In this document: piece after piece, positions 1 to 9,171 of the stretch
How positions within the stretch are numbered: the stretch's first letter is position 1
Layout of the letters: each line of letters opens with the position of its first letter
Assembly: GCA_900772475.1 (NCBI GenBank)
Contig: CAAHEI010000105.1
Location: 27,721-91,720, forward strand
Reading direction: 5' to 3'
DNA length: 64,000 nt
DNA from: Clostridia bacterium
GTDB taxonomy: Bacteria > Bacillota > Clostridia > TANB77 > CAG-465
Position numbers and translations under genes: made by a program
Notes under the pieces: generated by a model
Database searches by the model: none
What the model was told of the DNA's origin: nothing
Seen by the model: the letters and a program-made list of their open reading frames with translations, nothing else

Positions 1-928
1 TCATAGATTCTCAAAAGAAATCGCTAAAAATGATATTATAAGAGATATTTACGGCAATGAATATCATTGTGATGATATAGATATTATTTTAACTGAAAGT
101 CAATTCAAGCTTTGGAAAGGTTATGATAATATAGAAACCCATGAAGACGCAATGAATAAGTATGGTATTCGGTGGGGAGTAACTAAAATTGGTGCACCTG
201 AAAAGAAAAAAACTATGAGAACCAATTATCAATTCATACAAGTACTTAATCTTGATGATAATAGTATGAAAGAATTGTGTGAACCTACTCTCAATTGGTT
301 TAGGAATATATTTGGTGGAAGTTTTGAATATAAGTTATTATATTCTTTAGGCAAAATGGTTCGATATGATGAAGTTAGTGACTTGTGGGGTAAGATACAA
401 GATACTTCTATCAAGGCTTTAATGCTTGAACCTGATTTAATCCAAGATTCATACTTGACAGATAAGATAGTGAATTCGGTTAGAAAAAAAATAAAACAAT
501 CATACATTGGTAAACTTATTGTAAATGGTAGTTTTAACTTTTTGTATTTTGACCCTTATGCTTTGGCGGAATATGCATTTGGTATGGAAGTTAAGGGGTT
601 GCTTAATGAGTTTGAATTTTATGCTGATTTTTGGTCCCAGAAAGGATGTAGTGAAATTGCAGCTCTTCGTTCTCCTATGACTTGGAGAGCAGAAATAAAT
701 AGGTTGAAGTTATTGCATACGGAAAAAATGCAAGACTGGTATAGATATATACAAAATGGCATAATACTTAATATTTGGGGAAATGATAGAGATATATTTT
801 CAGGTTGCGATGCGGATGGGGACACCCTTGCAACTACTGATAACCCTGTTTTTATAAACAAATGCTATGGAGGAAGACCTATATTATATGAACACCAAGC
901 AGCCATAAAAGAAATTATAGAAAAGTAG
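1..928 (+). CDS. DxDGD-type phage RNA polymerase, N-terminal ORF (5' end outside window)
   Basis: The reading frame is open from the first bases of the window, so the start lies upstream; the first internal ATG at 152 is not a convincing start. Codons at 809-823 read D-A-D-G-D, the metal-binding signature of the double-psi beta-barrel RNA polymerases of the YonO/crAss-like phage and eukaryotic RDR group, followed by a conserved-looking stretch (NPVFINKCYGG). Such enzymes are single-chain, DNA-templated polymerases that transcribe phage genes. The frame ends with TAG at 926 and the next ORF continues the enzyme in the same frame after a second stop (TGA at 935). The split could be a genuine two-subunit arrangement. 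The call rests on one motif plus the next ORF, so it is good but not certain. Confidence 0.7.
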   Translation, partial: HRFSKEIAKNDIIRDIYGNEYHCDDIDIILTESQFKLWKGYDNIETHEDAMNKYGIRWGVTKIGAPEKKKTMRTNYQFIQVLNLDDNSMKELCEPTLNWFRNIFGGSFEYKLLYSLGKMVRYDEVSDLWGKIQDTSIKALMLEPDLIQDSYLTDKIVNSVRKKIKQSYIGKLIVNGSFNFLYFDPYALAEYAFGMEVKGLLNEFEFYADFWSQKGCSEIAALRSPMTWRAEINRLKLLHTEKMQDWYRYIQNGIILNIWGNDRDIFSGCDADGDTLATTDNPVFINKCYGGRPILYEHQAAIKEIIEK

Positions 929-937
929 GGATATTGA

Positions 938-2011
938 ATGAAAGAAAACGATTTGTATAAAGTAGATATTTTAGCCTTCAACTCGCAAATAGGTTATATT
1001 ACAAATTTAGGTACCACATTTTATGCTATGCAAGCACAATATCCTAAGGGAAGCCCTGAATATGAAGAGTTAGATAAAAGGTTGAAACTTTGTTGCACGT
1101 CTCAAAGTGCGGTTATTGATTCAGCAAAAGGCATTAAAGTGCGACCACTCCCAAAACATTGGACCAATTACCAAAAAATATTAGAAACAGACACTGAAGA
1201 AGAAAAAGCACGAAAAAATTTTGAGAATAAACTTGTAATAGAGAAAAGACCTGAATTTATGAAACATCTTTATCCTCATTATGGAAGAAAATATAAACAA
1301 TTTAGGGAAGATTTTAATTTATATTCTCAAACAAAATTTGGATGTGATATAAAAGACTTAAATAAAAACGACCAAGAACAAAAACAAACTTTAGAATATT
1401 ATAATCAAAAAAATCCGCTTTTAGAAAGTGATAGTGTAATGAATAAAGTTTGTAGATATATGGAAAAATCTATAAAAGAAATAAAAGTAAATAAAGCTAA
1501 ACCAAACAACCAGAAAATTTTTGAAAAACTTTATAATACAACCATTGTGCTTGATAATGATAATTTAGAAAAAATGAAAGTCGTGAAACAAGAGTATGAC
1601 AATTTCAAAAAAACTAAACAACTCAAAAGCAGTGAATTTACAACCTATGAACAATATTACAAATTTTTAAGAAATAAATGTTTACAAGAGATTTCTAGTA
1701 ACATACAAGAACTTGCAAATTTGGCGATATACATTTGCTATTTCTTAAATCCAACCAAGCCAAAAGATTTCTGTTGGGATGTATTCGGTGGAGGGATTGT
1801 AGAAAATTTGAAAGAGAATCATCCAACTGCACGTATTCCTAAACCTAGTCTAACTGGCGATGTTGAATATCTTGGTGAGAGATATGAGTTTGTGGATTTT
1901 GATTATAATGCTACAGATACATTCGATAGTGAGAGCTTAAGTGATAATGATTTCGAAGCATTTGAAGACATAGATGATTTTGAGGATGGTGAAGAAGATG
2001 TTGATTTTTGA
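938..2011 (+). CDS. RNA polymerase, C-terminal ORF of the split enzyme
   Basis: This 357-residue ORF lies in the same frame as the preceding one, nine bases after its stop, with a modest AGGGA ribosome site. Residues 30-75 run through a helical stretch to SQSAVIDSAKGI, which resembles the region downstream of the DxDGD motif in RDR/YonO-type polymerases, where an AVDxxKTG-like motif follows. The protein is lysine-rich in the middle and ends in a strongly acidic tail (DDFEDGEEDVDF). I infer that it completes the catalytic module as a separate chain. It could instead be a polymerase broken by mutation, but both halves look undamaged and this half has its own start. Confidence 0.6.
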   Translation: MKENDLYKVDILAFNSQIGYITNLGTTFYAMQAQYPKGSPEYEELDKRLKLCCTSQSAVIDSAKGIKVRPLPKHWTNYQKILETDTEEEKARKNFENKLVIEKRPEFMKHLYPHYGRKYKQFREDFNLYSQTKFGCDIKDLNKNDQEQKQTLEYYNQKNPLLESDSVMNKVCRYMEKSIKEIKVNKAKPNNQKIFEKLYNTTIVLDNDNLEKMKVVKQEYDNFKKTKQLKSSEFTTYEQYYKFLRNKCLQEISSNIQELANLAIYICYFLNPTKPKDFCWDVFGGGIVENLKENHPTARIPKPSLTGDVEYLGERYEFVDFDYNATDTFDSESLSDNDFEAFEDIDDFEDGEEDVDF

Positions 2012-2741
2012 TAATGACAAACACTACCAAAATTTAATAGACAATGGTTTTGAGAAATATCCAAACAAGCGAGATTTAATTATTCTATGCGAGCATTGGT
2101 TGGAAGATGGATTGCCTTTCAATTCTCTAAAAGATAATATAATTAATTATTGTTTCACGTGGAACAATCAATTCAATGAAGCACAAAATGAGAATTTAAT
2201 ACTATCTGTAATTAAACAAGTAAAACAAAACATAGAGAATGGAAAGCCTTTTGAAAATAAAAAAAATATTATATTTTATAAATCAGAGTTGGATGCTTTA
2301 CTTGGAATAAAAGATAAAAAATTGCAACGAGTATTGTTTATTATGATTTCTTTGGCTAAGTGGAGAAATGCGAATTATATTTATTTAAACAGTGGCAGTA
2401 GTATAAAATTAAAAGATATTTTTTCTTTGGCAAATATAAAATGCACGAAGAAAGAACAAATAATGTGTCTACATGAGTTAAATAAGAATGGATATACGGA
2501 TGTTCAACTAAAACCTTTGTTAAAATTCATTATTCCTTGCATTGTATCTGATGGAGAAGTGGTATTATCTTTTGATATTAGTGATAATATGCTCGATGAG
2601 TTATTGAATATTACTTTACCACATTGTGAAAGATGCTGGAAATCTTTTGAAAAACAAAGTAATAAGCAAAAATATTGTAAGGAATGTGCTAAAATAGTTA
2701 AAAATGAGCAAAATAGGTCATATTTGCAAAAAGGAAAATAG
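1998..2741 (+). CDS. Zinc-ribbon protein following the RNA polymerase
   Basis: The ATG at 1998 overlaps the end of the polymerase gene by 14 bases and is preferred to the in-frame ATG at 1974, which lies deep inside that gene. The product has 247 residues. The C-terminal 40 residues carry CERC...YCKEC, a treble-clef or zinc-ribbon motif. The centre (about residues 75-150) is helical and could be a winged-helix or similar DNA-binding fold. Coupling to the polymerase genes suggests a role in transcription, but this is inference; I do not recognise the family. Confidence 0.65.
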   Translation: MLIFDNDKHYQNLIDNGFEKYPNKRDLIILCEHWLEDGLPFNSLKDNIINYCFTWNNQFNEAQNENLILSVIKQVKQNIENGKPFENKKNIIFYKSELDALLGIKDKKLQRVLFIMISLAKWRNANYIYLNSGSSIKLKDIFSLANIKCTKKEQIMCLHELNKNGYTDVQLKPLLKFIIPCIVSDGEVVLSFDISDNMLDELLNITLPHCERCWKSFEKQSNKQKYCKECAKIVKNEQNRSYLQKGK

Positions 2742-2860
2742 AAAATTGCATAAACATACACAATTTTGCATAAAAATTCTTACTTTTATATATTATATAT
2801 ATATAGAAAATTGGACCAAAATAAAATTTACTATGTAAAATTTATAAAAAAATCTTAAAA
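2742..2860 (+). promoter_or_regulatory. AT-rich intergenic leader, possible promoter
   Basis: This gap contains a duplicated ATTGCATAAA / TTTGCATAAAA element and a TA repeat (TATATATTATATATATATAG). TTGCAT followed about 17 bases later by TATATT would serve as a sigma-70-like promoter for the genes to the right. The evidence is only positional. Confidence 0.3.
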
Positions 2861-2880
2861 TGGAAAAGGAATTACTAAAA

Positions 2881-3237
2881 ATGGGTAAAAAGAAACTTGA
2901 TTTTGAAAAATTATATAATGAATTAAGTCAAAAATATTCTGATACGCTTGAGAAGTTAGAAACATACGAACTTAAAGTTGTTCCTAAGTTTAGTGTTGGA
3001 CAAACAATTTATGCAATACATCCAGCAAATGAAGAACCTTTGGAATTAGTCGTTGACAGTATAGAAATAACAAAATTGGGAATATTCTATAATGAGTTTG
3101 TAGATGAAAATACTATGAAGTATATGCCAGAATTATTTTGCTACGACAACTTGACCGAAGCAAAAGAAAATTTGGAAAACTTGAAAAACAACAAAGGTTT
3201 GTTAAATTTAATGGCAAATCAAAATATAAAAAAATAA
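2881..3237 (+). CDS. Small protein with N-terminal coiled coil
   Basis: The ATG at 2881 follows AAGGA by ten bases and is chosen over ATG 2860, which has no ribosome site. The 118-residue product begins with a basic patch and a heptad-like helix (about residues 5-32), followed by a beta-rich segment starting VPKFSVGQTIYAI, like the small SH3-type domains seen in many phage hypothetical proteins. A terminator follows directly. I cannot name a function. Confidence 0.6.
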   Translation: MGKKKLDFEKLYNELSQKYSDTLEKLETYELKVVPKFSVGQTIYAIHPANEEPLELVVDSIEITKLGIFYNEFVDENTMKYMPELFCYDNLTEAKENLENLKNNKGLLNLMANQNIKK

Positions 3238-3243
3238 AAAATA

Positions 3244-3276
3244 CGAAAGGCACCTAATTTGTTGGTGTCTTTTTCG
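3244..3276 (+). terminator. Rho-independent terminator before the late genes
   Basis: GGCACC (3249-3254) pairs with GGTGTC (3264-3269), extended by AAA/TTT, and is followed by a T run. It separates the polymerase block from the virion genes and overlaps the leader of the next gene, so it could also act as an attenuator. Confidence 0.65.
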
Positions 3277-3289
3277 TTAGGGGGAATTT

Positions 3290-4087
3290 ATGAAAAATTA
3301 TATTTGTTATCCAATGACACCAAAAGTGTCTAGTCGTTTTATTAGTAAGGTTAGAGTGTCTAGTGGGGAATTAACCCCAGGAAGTGCAATTATTGCAGAC
3401 ATATTAGATAATTCCTTAATTGGTAATTATGAAACATATTCACCAAGAACTGCAACTGCTAATGATTTAGGTAGCAAATTTTTTGCTTTGGTTTTGAACG
3501 ATGGATTTGAGACATTAGAAGATAATCGTAGACCTGATGGCCAACCCAACTATTTTACTTATAAATATAAAGTTGGCGATGTCGCTCCTATATTATTTTT
3601 AGATAACCATATGGAATATAATATTGGTGTAGATTGTATAGCCGATAATACAAAAAATCTTGCAATCGTTGGGAATTATCTTGTCCCTGTCGCTGGTTCT
3701 ACTATGCTAAATGCTGTCGCTTCTATTCCAAGTGGTACATTTGTTGGTTTAAAAATTTTGGCATTAAGAAGTACTCCTATGGGTGGAGATTTCGGTGGAC
3801 AATTCTCTTTGAGTTTTGTGTGTACACCAATTTTTGTCGATGGTAAAGTTTCTCCTATCAAATATGATTTAACTGTAAATCAAGGTGAAGGTACTACATT
3901 AACAATTAAACGAGGCGAAGAAACATTACAAGCAGGTACGGGAGTATTAAATGCTGGTGATACTTTAACTATTTCTTCTACTCCTGAAGGATCTAAATTA
4001 CGAATCAATGGTGAAGAATGGGCAAATCCTAGCACTTATATTGTAGCTGGTAATGTGACAGTTGTTTCTACTGCAAATGGTGGATAA
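3290..4087 (+). CDS. Capsid decoration-type protein with C-terminal Ig-like domain
   Basis: The 265-residue product starts after AGGGGGAATTT. Residues 1-180 are clearly paralogous to the 185-residue protein encoded just before the major capsid protein (shared ITPKV/MTPKV start, NDGFETL...RRP.GQPNY, and the GLKI..TxxxxGG region). That position suggests a capsid decoration or head-surface protein. This copy adds about 75 residues (from about 190) with GEGTTLTIKRGEETL and TVVSTANGG, a beta-sandwich repeat of the kind found on phage and bacterial surface proteins. I infer a minor decoration protein that displays an adhesive domain. It is the first gene of the late region, bounded by hairpins on both sides. 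Confidence 0.55.
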   Translation: MKNYICYPMTPKVSSRFISKVRVSSGELTPGSAIIADILDNSLIGNYETYSPRTATANDLGSKFFALVLNDGFETLEDNRRPDGQPNYFTYKYKVGDVAPILFLDNHMEYNIGVDCIADNTKNLAIVGNYLVPVAGSTMLNAVASIPSGTFVGLKILALRSTPMGGDFGGQFSLSFVCTPIFVDGKVSPIKYDLTVNQGEGTTLTIKRGEETLQAGTGVLNAGDTLTISSTPEGSKLRINGEEWANPSTYIVAGNVTVVSTANGG

Positions 4088-4097
4088 TAAAAATCAC

Positions 4098-4122
4098 AAA
4101 GGGCTCGTATGAGCTCTTTTCT
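4098..4122 (+). terminator. Terminator-like hairpin
   Basis: AAAGGGCTC pairs with GAGCTCTTTT around a GTAT loop and ends in a T run, just downstream of the decoration gene. The stem is short but well placed. Confidence 0.6.
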
Positions 4123-4182
4123 CATTGCTGACATTTTGTGTCCTAGTGGGGTCGTGACCCAAAGTGATGACAATTTTAAAAT

Positions 4183-4210
4183 TATTATAGAAAAATTTAT
4201 TATAGAAAAG
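4183..4210 (+). promoter_or_regulatory. Tandem TATTATAGAAAA motif before the terminase genes
   Basis: Two copies of TATTATAGAAAA lie 15 bases apart just before the ribosome site of the terminase operon. Related strings (TTATTATTGAAA or ATTATAGAAAA) precede the genes at 12942, 19493, 21780 and 31901. This could be a late promoter or leader element, but in such AT-rich DNA chance is a real alternative. Confidence 0.3.
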
Positions 4211-4221
4211 GTGGTGTACCT

Positions 4222-4953
4222 ATGGCAAAAGTTGCTGGAAAAACTAGTTACAATAAATCTTCAAAAAAAAGTTTAGAAGAATTGCTTGCTAGTAAAAAAA
4301 CAATCCAACAAAAGACTTTGGAACAGCCTATTGATAATGCCGTGCAAGAAAATAATGACATACAAGAACAACATCAGCAACCTATTCAAAGGGAAATTTC
4401 TTTTGATGAATTAAAAGATTTATTTGGATATGGTTTTACTGAGAGCGAATATCGTGAAATGTATAGAAAATTTATTTCTTTACAAAACAACTATCCTTTA
4501 AAAACTGAAATGCATAAAGAAGCTTTGATTACTTATGTAAAATATGCGTTCAAAAGAGATAAAGCCATTGCTGATGACGATATGGATGCTGCGGACAAAT
4601 GGGGTAAGCTATGTGCTAAGCAAGCAACTGATGCAAAAATAAATCCTAGTCAACTTTCTGCTGCAGACTTAAGTGATGGTATTAATAATTTTAGTAAACT
4701 TGTAGAAGCTGTAGAAAGAACTCAAGATATAATTCCTATATTACCAAAATATAAACAAGCACCATTAGATATGGTTGATTATACTATATGGCAATATGTT
4801 AATTATGTCAGAAGATTACAAAATCTGCCTACAATAAAATATGATGAATTATATAAATTTTTAGAAGAAAAAGCGAAAACTGATAGCAAATCTTATCCTT
4901 TTGTTCAAATCCCACCTAATGGACATTATGATGACAAGGGGGATAATGTATAA
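4222..4953 (+). CDS. terS: Putative terminase small subunit
   Basis: The 243-residue protein sits directly upstream of the large terminase, whose ATG overlaps its stop (TAATG). It has a basic, low-complexity N-terminus (residues 1-60), then a helical domain rich in charged residues (about 65-215). Small terminases recognise the packaging site and load DNA onto the large subunit. The call rests on position, size and helical content; sequence similarity is not obvious to me. Confidence 0.55.
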   Translation: MAKVAGKTSYNKSSKKSLEELLASKKTIQQKTLEQPIDNAVQENNDIQEQHQQPIQREISFDELKDLFGYGFTESEYREMYRKFISLQNNYPLKTEMHKEALITYVKYAFKRDKAIADDDMDAADKWGKLCAKQATDAKINPSQLSAADLSDGINNFSKLVEAVERTQDIIPILPKYKQAPLDMVDYTIWQYVNYVRRLQNLPTIKYDELYKFLEEKAKTDSKSYPFVQIPPNGHYDDKGDNV

Positions 4954-6698
4954 TGCCTTCATATGGAAACTTTCAAAGTGATAATAAAAAATATTCATCA
5001 AAATTGTCAAGAGTAAATGTAAATAATCCTGAATTTAATTGTGCTGTTGATGTTGTTGGAGAAGATAAAAGAACAGGTATTCAAAAAAATATACACAAAT
5101 GGGCAGAATTGATTGGTTATCTCAAATGGATGCCAGATATTTTCCTAGACTTAATTAAGCCAGAAACTGGATGTAAATTAAGGCTGGGATTAGACCAACG
5201 AATGCAATTAAGATGTTTGTTTAGGTTTGAAAACAATTATATCGTGTTGCCTCGTGGTTCTGGTAAAAGTATGATAAGTTTCATGGCGGCTATAATAAAG
5301 TGTATATTTTATCCTACAATACAAATTGCATTAACCGCACAAACTAGAGAAAACTCAGCAAAGATTATAAAAGATAAATATGAAGAATTGATTTTGTCTT
5401 ATCCTTTGCTTAAAAATGAAATATTTTCTGCCAAATTCCAAAAGGATACTGCTGAAATAACCTTGCATAATGGAAGTAAGATTTGTAATCTTGCGAATAA
5501 TCAATCTAGTAAAGGTGCCCATGTTCAATGTGGCATCGTAGATGAAGACAACTTAACTGATGATAAGTTATATGAAGATGTATTGGAACCTATATTTACA
5601 ACGGTTCAAAGGACAACTGTTGGCCCTAAATGCATTGTTGACCCAGAAGAACTTAATGGAAGTATCTCAAAATGTACAAGTTCGGGTTTTCGTGGCTCAT
5701 CGGCATTTTATAGATGTTTGAGTCATTTAGAAAATATGATTAACTTAAAAGGTGAAATGTGCATTGGTGCCAGTTGGCAACTTCAGGCATTTTATGGTCG
5801 GACATCAAAGTCAAAAGTCTTAAAAGCAAAAGACAAAAATAGTTCCGTTGCTTTTGATATGAACTATAGGGCGGTTTGGACAGGAGCATCCTCAGATGCA
5901 CTTGTTACGATGTCAAGATTACTTGCTTGTCGAACATTAACAACTTGCGAATTGGTAGCAACACAATCATCGGAATATGTTTTGGGAGTAGATATTGCTC
6001 GCTCTGATAATAGTAATAATAACCAAACATCAGTCGCTGTTTTAAAAATAATTAGAAGAAAAGATGGTAGGGTTCAAGAAGTTCAATTAGTAAACATGTA
6101 TGCTATAAGTGGCACATTGGATTTTAACGCTCAGGCCATAGAAATAAAAAGAATAAAAGAAAGATATAATGCAAGTATTATCGTGATAGATGAAAACGGA
6201 TTAGGCCGAGGTTGTACAGACCAGATAGTAAGAGAACAAGTAGACCCACTAACTGGAGTTTCTTTAGGATGCTATGACACTATTAATAGTGAAAGAATAC
6301 CAGAAGTCGCAGGTAGTCCTAAAATTGTTTTTTGCTATATGGCACAGAAATATGATAATAAAAGTATTCAAACTTTTATGGATTGTGTAGAAACTGGTAA
6401 ATTAAGATTGTTAGAAAAGAAAACTGATACTGAATATGAGTATCTTGTTGATACAACTATGCAAGAAAAACAAATTGCTTTCATACAAACAGATTTCTTT
6501 GTAGAAGAAGTTTCCAATCTAAAATTAAAGCATTTAAGTAATGGTGGTTTGTCTATTGAAAGAGTAACCAAAAACATGAACAAGGATAGATTTTCAGCGG
6601 TTCAATATGGATTGTGGTATATTATGGAATATATGGATAATGCAATTATTGAACAAACTGATGATGTAGAAGAATTGTCAAAATATATTATGTGGTAA
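4953..6698 (+). CDS. terL: Terminase large subunit
   Basis: This is the packaging motor: an N-terminal ATPase and a C-terminal RNase H-like nuclease that cuts concatemers at the portal. Walker A is LPRGSGKS (residues 99-106), Walker B is GIVDED (194-199), and CTSSG (241-245) fits the ATPase coupling motif. The nuclease shows GVDIARSD (D347), VIDENG (D413) and a late aspartate in KDRFSA. The length of 581 residues is normal for the family. It is translationally coupled to the small subunit gene and followed by the portal gene. Confidence 0.95.
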   Translation: MPSYGNFQSDNKKYSSKLSRVNVNNPEFNCAVDVVGEDKRTGIQKNIHKWAELIGYLKWMPDIFLDLIKPETGCKLRLGLDQRMQLRCLFRFENNYIVLPRGSGKSMISFMAAIIKCIFYPTIQIALTAQTRENSAKIIKDKYEELILSYPLLKNEIFSAKFQKDTAEITLHNGSKICNLANNQSSKGAHVQCGIVDEDNLTDDKLYEDVLEPIFTTVQRTTVGPKCIVDPEELNGSISKCTSSGFRGSSAFYRCLSHLENMINLKGEMCIGASWQLQAFYGRTSKSKVLKAKDKNSSVAFDMNYRAVWTGASSDALVTMSRLLACRTLTTCELVATQSSEYVLGVDIARSDNSNNNQTSVAVLKIIRRKDGRVQEVQLVNMYAISGTLDFNAQAIEIKRIKERYNASIIVIDENGLGRGCTDQIVREQVDPLTGVSLGCYDTINSERIPEVAGSPKIVFCYMAQKYDNKSIQTFMDCVETGKLRLLEKKTDTEYEYLVDTTMQEKQIAFIQTDFFVEEVSNLKLKHLSNGGLSIERVTKNMNKDRFSAVQYGLWYIMEYMDNAIIEQTDDVEELSKYIMW

Positions 6699-6713
6699 AA
6701 AGGAGAGAAGTGG

Positions 6714-8402
6714 ATGTCAAGAAATAAGAAAAAATATTCAAGACAAAATAACATGCAAACACAACAAATAAATAACACTGCAAATGAACCAACACAACAA
6801 ATTCCTTTAACCGATGCACAAGTTTTTGATGTATTTAAGTTTGCAGAAGAAACATATAATTATGCTTATGGTGGATATGCTCCAAAATTTGATAGATATG
6901 GTACATATACTCCATATTTAACAAATGAAAGGCTATCTGAGATTGGTTTAAATCCAAAAAAAGTTAGCGACAAACAACTAAATTCGATTTTAGAAGCACC
7001 AATTTCAAATCAAAATGAGTTAATTGGGTATAGTGAATGGTTAAAATTTAATGATATGATAGCCAAGAGAACTCTTGGTTATCTAGGAAACTTACCAGCA
7101 TTTGACTATACATTTACTTGTACAAATGTTGAAAATCCATCTGAATATAATAGCAAGGAATATAAAGAAGATTTAAAAATTGTAAAAGATTTCTTGTCAA
7201 AATTTGATGTTCGTGGACAGTTCTCGTATGTGAATAGAAGAACTTTTGAAACTGATGCCTTTTATGCAGTGCTTAGAATGGATGGGGATAATTATGAGTT
7301 TCAAGAATTGCCTTATCAATATTGTAAAATAACTGGTAGAAATTTAGATTGGGGTTTCCAATTTGACTTTGATATGAACTGGTTTTTGAAAATGGGATTA
7401 AGCTTTGACCAATATCCTAGTATTTTCAAAAAAATGTATGATAGGGTAATGACTGCAAAATATGGGGACAAATATAATCCTGCAAACCCATTAGAAAAAA
7501 GAAAAGGCACTTTTGCATTGTGGTCGCAAACAAGTTCGTTGCCTACTAAGGGTAACTTTGCTTGTTTTAAAATGAATAGCGATATGTATGCAAGTATGCC
7601 ATACTTAACTCCAATGTTTCAAGATTCAATCAACAGACCAGTTGTAAGAAAGTTGGCGATGAACCAATATATAATTGCTGCACAAAAAATTATGATAGGT
7701 CTTATTCCTTTGCTAAAAGACCAAAAAAGTGGACATATAAAGGATGCTCTTGCAGTTTCGCCAGAAACTATGGGTAGATTTTTAGGTTTATTGAAACAAG
7801 GGTTAAGCGAAGCAATAAAAATTACTGGTGCACCATTTGAAGATGTAAAACAAGTTGAATTTGAAATGCCTACTACAAATATGTATGACCAGGCAAATGC
7901 TATTCAATCGGCAAGTTCGGGGGCGACATCAAGAATAATATATGCTTCAGACCGTAGTACTGCGACTGAAATCGAATATTCGGTTGGAGTTGATAGTCTA
8001 ATTGCTACTTCCGTTTATCCACAATATGAGAAATGGTTAAGTAGTCAAATAAATTTCTTTACAAAAAAATATAAATTTAGATTTAAGTTTGAAGGGACTA
8101 AATTCCATCAAGATAAAGAGAGACGCAAGAAAACCGCTATTGAATTTGCTAATATGGGCTTATTTAATGAACAAAAGTTGGCTGCTGCTTGGGGAATGGA
8201 TGTTTTTGAATTGCAAGATCAATTAGAAATGGGCAATGCAAGTGGTATGTTTAACCTATTGAGATTGCCACCAAATGCAAATACTGCAAGTTTTGGCTCG
8301 GCAACAGGTGGGAGACCAAATGTAGATGTGCCTAGTGATAGCACAGAGAGAAATCTCGAAAGAATAATTGATAATAAATTAGATGAAAGGATGGGTAATT
8401 AG
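6714..8402 (+). CDS. Portal protein
   Basis: The 562-residue protein follows the large terminase with a good AAGGAG site, the classical portal position. It has an N-terminal Q/N-rich segment (1-35), an alpha/beta body, a long helical stem and wing region (about 320-450, including the QSASSGATSRIIY loop), and a Gly/Asn-rich C-terminus. Twelve copies would form the channel for DNA packaging and ejection. The C-terminal region EFANMGLFNEQKLAAAWGMD resembles the DPG-type portal end. The stop TAG is followed at once by the ATG of the next gene. Confidence 0.85.
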   Translation: MSRNKKKYSRQNNMQTQQINNTANEPTQQIPLTDAQVFDVFKFAEETYNYAYGGYAPKFDRYGTYTPYLTNERLSEIGLNPKKVSDKQLNSILEAPISNQNELIGYSEWLKFNDMIAKRTLGYLGNLPAFDYTFTCTNVENPSEYNSKEYKEDLKIVKDFLSKFDVRGQFSYVNRRTFETDAFYAVLRMDGDNYEFQELPYQYCKITGRNLDWGFQFDFDMNWFLKMGLSFDQYPSIFKKMYDRVMTAKYGDKYNPANPLEKRKGTFALWSQTSSLPTKGNFACFKMNSDMYASMPYLTPMFQDSINRPVVRKLAMNQYIIAAQKIMIGLIPLLKDQKSGHIKDALAVSPETMGRFLGLLKQGLSEAIKITGAPFEDVKQVEFEMPTTNMYDQANAIQSASSGATSRIIYASDRSTATEIEYSVGVDSLIATSVYPQYEKWLSSQINFFTKKYKFRFKFEGTKFHQDKERRKKTAIEFANMGLFNEQKLAAAWGMDVFELQDQLEMGNASGMFNLLRLPPNANTASFGSATGGRPNVDVPSDSTERNLERIIDNKLDERMGN

Positions 8403-8927
8403 ATGGGACTAACAAGTGAAAAAGCATTGATAGAGATAAATAAACTATTTGACCTTTGTTTCGAGGCTAATGCAATGACGGATAGAATGGTTTACGAATT
8501 AGACATAAAATTTAATTGTCCTAAGTTTAGTGAATGGCTTCACCATAAAATTGCACATTTATTTCCAGTATGGGCTGATAAAATACAAGAATATGGTTCA
8601 TTGCGTGGTGATATGTTTTATCGTGGTATGATACCAGAACAAAAACAAGATTATCTAAATATTTCTTCATTGCTTGAAAAATTAACAATGAAAGTTGTTG
8701 AAATAGAGAGACAATGTGTTAAAGCATTGCACATTTCTGCAGAAACTGGTTCAGAGGGATATGAAGATTGGCTTCGTTCATTTTCAGTGGAAAACATATC
8801 TCCACTTATAAAGCAAGCAACGGTTCTATACACAATGGCAAAAGATTATGAAAATAGTGGCAATGCTTACAAAATAAATAAAGATTTTGGTGCTTGGGTA
8901 ATTCCTCAATTTAAGGGGGATGACTAA
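8403..8927 (+). CDS. Helical head-module protein, possibly ferritin-like
   Basis: The 174-residue protein starts immediately after the portal stop, in the same frame, with AAAGGATGG as the ribosome site. It is almost entirely helical, with a pattern (LHHKIAHLFPVWADKIQEY) that recalls the four-helix ferritin-like proteins annotated in some phage head operons. I see no firm metal-binding set, so the fold is a guess; a structural or assembly role in the head is inferred from its place. Confidence 0.5.
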   Translation: MGLTSEKALIEINKLFDLCFEANAMTDRMVYELDIKFNCPKFSEWLHHKIAHLFPVWADKIQEYGSLRGDMFYRGMIPEQKQDYLNISSLLEKLTMKVVEIERQCVKALHISAETGSEGYEDWLRSFSVENISPLIKQATVLYTMAKDYENSGNAYKINKDFGAWVIPQFKGDD

Positions 8928-8928
8928 T

Positions 8929-9171
8929 ATGTTAATAACCAATATTGAAGAATTAGAAAAGAAGAAAAAAGTAAAGACATATAGTTGTGGAAGCCAAAGG
9001 CAAAGTCACGAAATCAGAACAAAACTTGGAATGGTGCCGATAAAGGTATATCAACATAGTCAAACTGGCAAGTATATAAATGTTTTTATTATGACTGATG
9101 AACTTTCCAAATTTTTAACGGAATGGTCTAATAATAATCCGAGAAAAAAAATGGAGGTGTCAAATGAGTAA
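8929..9171 (+). CDS. Small conserved-looking head-module protein
   Basis: The ATG at 8929 is nine bases after AAGGGGG and is preferred to ATG 8920, which is too close to that site. The 80-residue product is basic and contains YSCGSQRQSHEIRTK and a beta-hairpin-like KVYQHSQTGKYINVF. It overlaps the next gene by eight bases. The function is unknown. Confidence 0.6.
   Translation: MLITNIEELEKKKKVKTYSCGSQRQSHEIRTKLGMVPIKVYQHSQTGKYINVFIMTDELSKFLTEWSNNNPRKKMEVSNE

Noticed and set aside
926..940. Bypass or read-through at the RNA polymerase split
   Set aside because: There are two different stops (TAG, TGA), no matching take-off and landing codons, and the second ORF has its own ATG with a weak ribosome site.
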